DNA from: Hyphomicrobiales bacterium
GTDB lineage: Bacteria > Pseudomonadota > Alphaproteobacteria > Rhizobiales > Rhizobiaceae
Length of the DNA: 64,000 bases
Reading direction: 5' to 3'
Assembly (NCBI GenBank): GCA_900466575.1
Contig: UBMP01000020.1
Span: 186,001-250,000 of the forward strand
Both the position numbers and the translations under genes were made by a program. Positions 62,802 to 64,000 of the stretch are shown here, piece by piece (within the stretch, counting starts at the first letter, position 1; each line of letters opens with the position of its first letter). A model generated the notes under the pieces. That model did no database searches, was not told where the DNA came from, and saw only the letters and a program-made list of their open reading frames with translations.

Positions 62802-64000
62802 CGCTTCTCCAGATCCAGAATCTTGACCTTTCCATCCTCGGACTGAAAATCCTGTCAGATGTCAGGTTTGAGGTGGACCGGGGAGAGGTCGTTGCTGTTA
62901 TTGGCGAGAGCGGGTCCGGAAAGTCGATGACCGCGCTGGCCGTGATGCAGCTTCTGCCGCATGGCACGGACGTTAATGGCTCTATTCGGCTGGATGGTGA
63001 AGAGCTGCTGACCAAGACCGAAAAACAGATGTGTGGTGTCCGCGGCGTGGATGTCGGGATGGTGTTTCAGGAGCCGATGACGGCACTAAATCCTGTCAAG
63101 ACAATCGGCGAGCAGGTTGCCGAAACGGTGATGATCCATACGGGCGCAAGTCGGGCGGAAGCCCTGTCAGTTGCCAGGGAGACGCTGAGCCGCGTCGGTC
63201 TTCCGGAAGATAGGTTTCCGCTCACGCGTTATCCGCATGAGCTTTCCGGGGGGCAGCGCCAGCGGGTGGTCATCGCAATGGCCATTGCGCTTCGACCCAA
63301 GCTGTTGATCGCCGATGAGCCGACCACGGCGCTTGACGTGACAACGCAGGCCCAGATCATGGCGCTGCTGAAGCGTCTGGTCGACGAGGACGGAATGGGT
63401 CTTATGCTGATCACCCACGACCTCGCCGTCGTTGCAGATATTGCAGATCGTATCGTCATCATGAAGTCGGGAGAGGTGGTCGAGGCCGGACCAGCCGTTC
63501 AACTCTTCCGCTCGATGCAGCATCCCTATTCCAAGGCGCTGATGGCTGCGACCAGCCACCATCCGGTTCGCAAGTCGCCGGAGGTCGCGTTACACGCCGT
63601 GCCTGTCCTGGAGGTGCGTTCGGTGGTTCGCGAATATGCGCTACCACGCACATCGCTCTTTGCTAAGCCGGGGGCTTTTCGTGCTGTCGACGAAGTCAGC
63701 TTGAAGATTCACAAGGGGGAAAATGTCGGTCTTGTCGGCGAAAGTGGTTGCGGTAAGTCCACCCTGACAAGAGCGATCCTCGCACTCGAAGGCACTCAAG
63801 CGGGCGAGATCCGTGTCGGTGGTGAACTGGTCACCACGAAAGCCGGAGCCAGCGCTGCGGCCCGCCGCAAGATGCAGGTCGTGTTTCAGGACCCCTATGG
63901 TTCCTTCAATCCGCGCCACAAGGTGCGCCGGCTTGTGACCGAGCCCTTCTATCTGATGGGTCGGGAGGCGCCGACAGGCGATGCGCTTGAATTGCGGATT
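62798..64000 (+). CDS. Dipeptide-type ABC ATPase, fused dual domain (partial, runs off edge)
   Basis: The ATG lies in the ATGA overlap with the permease stop; 401 codons are present and the frame is open at the window end. The first ATPase has GESGSGKSMTALAVM, LSGGQRQRVVIAMAI and LLIADEPTTALD. A linker of about 40 residues with the oligopeptide HPYSKALMAA segment follows, and then a second ATPase begins with GESGCGKSTLTRAIL and VVFQDPYGSFNPR. This is the DppD-DppF fusion seen in GsiA-like proteins, so one gene supplies both nucleotide-binding domains. About 130-150 residues of the second domain are outside the window. Confidence 0.9.
   Translation, partial: MTLLQIQNLDLSILGLKILSDVRFEVDRGEVVAVIGESGSGKSMTALAVMQLLPHGTDVNGSIRLDGEELLTKTEKQMCGVRGVDVGMVFQEPMTALNPVKTIGEQVAETVMIHTGASRAEALSVARETLSRVGLPEDRFPLTRYPHELSGGQRQRVVIAMAIALRPKLLIADEPTTALDVTTQAQIMALLKRLVDEDGMGLMLITHDLAVVADIADRIVIMKSGEVVEAGPAVQLFRSMQHPYSKALMAATSHHPVRKSPEVALHAVPVLEVRSVVREYALPRTSLFAKPGAFRAVDEVSLKIHKGENVGLVGESGCGKSTLTRAILALEGTQAGEIRVGGELVTTKAGASAAARRKMQVVFQDPYGSFNPRHKVRRLVTEPFYLMGREAPTGDALELRI

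Overview
The window reads as chromosome or chromid sequence of a Rhizobiales alphaproteobacterium, most likely Rhizobiaceae close to Agrobacterium/Rhizobium. The reasons are a gbpR-chvE-gguAB sugar-sensing and transport locus, a mannosylfructose-phosphate synthase/phosphatase pair, a DUF1612 'RHE_PE00001-type' protein, bacterial transglutaminase-like cysteine proteinases (BTLCP), a split xylFHG transporter with a ROK regulator, and uniformly GC-rich coding sequence. No rRNA, tRNA, CRISPR array, transposase, integrase or plasmid origin was recognised. All family calls come from reading motifs, not from searches.

Layout. 1-11 kb is envelope and exopolysaccharide territory: a degenerate nuclease-fold secreted protein, two BTLCP paralogues, and GDP-L-fucose synthesis genes (gmd, fcl). 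These are followed by a glycosyltransferase that stops halfway, a reverse-oriented SGNH hydrolase, and an O-antigen-ligase-type protein lacking its N-terminal half. This looks like the scar of a reduced or rearranged polysaccharide locus. 11-18 kb holds an SDR, a DUF1612 protein, a CysQ-like phosphatase, and a divergent set (quinone-oxidoreductase-like MDR and acyl-CoA dehydrogenase on minus; APH-type kinase and SDR on plus). The kinase and dehydrogenase together resemble the two halves of eukaryotic ACAD10/11, and they share a palindromic operator. 18-25 kb carries an AGE epimerase, cupin, PfkB sugar kinase, SDR, and a gcdR-gcdH-gcdG-like glutarate/lysine catabolic set. 25-28 kb has a membrane diguanylate cyclase and a low-coding stretch.

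28-38 kb is a continuous sugar module: gbpR divergent from chvE-gguA-gguB, followed by L-arabinonate-type dehydratase, Gfo/Idh/MocA sugar 1-dehydrogenase, 2-keto-3-deoxyarabonate dehydratase and a ketoglutarate-semialdehyde-type dehydrogenase. Together these import aldoses and oxidise L-arabinose (or D-galactose/D-fucose-like sugars) to 2-oxoglutarate without phosphorylation. No sugar lactonase is visible. purU-folD follow. 39.8-44.5 kb is a second module behind a promoter that overlaps a long perfect inverted repeat: amidohydrolase, GH32-like fructosidase, sucrose-phosphatase-like HAD and mannosylfructose-phosphate-synthase-like GT4, ending at another perfect palindrome.

44.5-49.4 kb is xylFHG with a divergent ROK repressor. 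49.5-57.3 kb is a 2-hydroxyacid dehydrogenase facing an ABC transporter operon (ATPase, TAT-type binding protein, two permeases) that ends in an Asp/Glu/hydantoin racemase and a GNAT acetyltransferase, with a divergent FCD-type GntR regulator. 57.3-64 kb is a PAS-LuxR regulator divergent from an M20 peptidase and a dipeptide/opine-type ABC transporter, whose fused dual-ATPase gene runs off the right edge.
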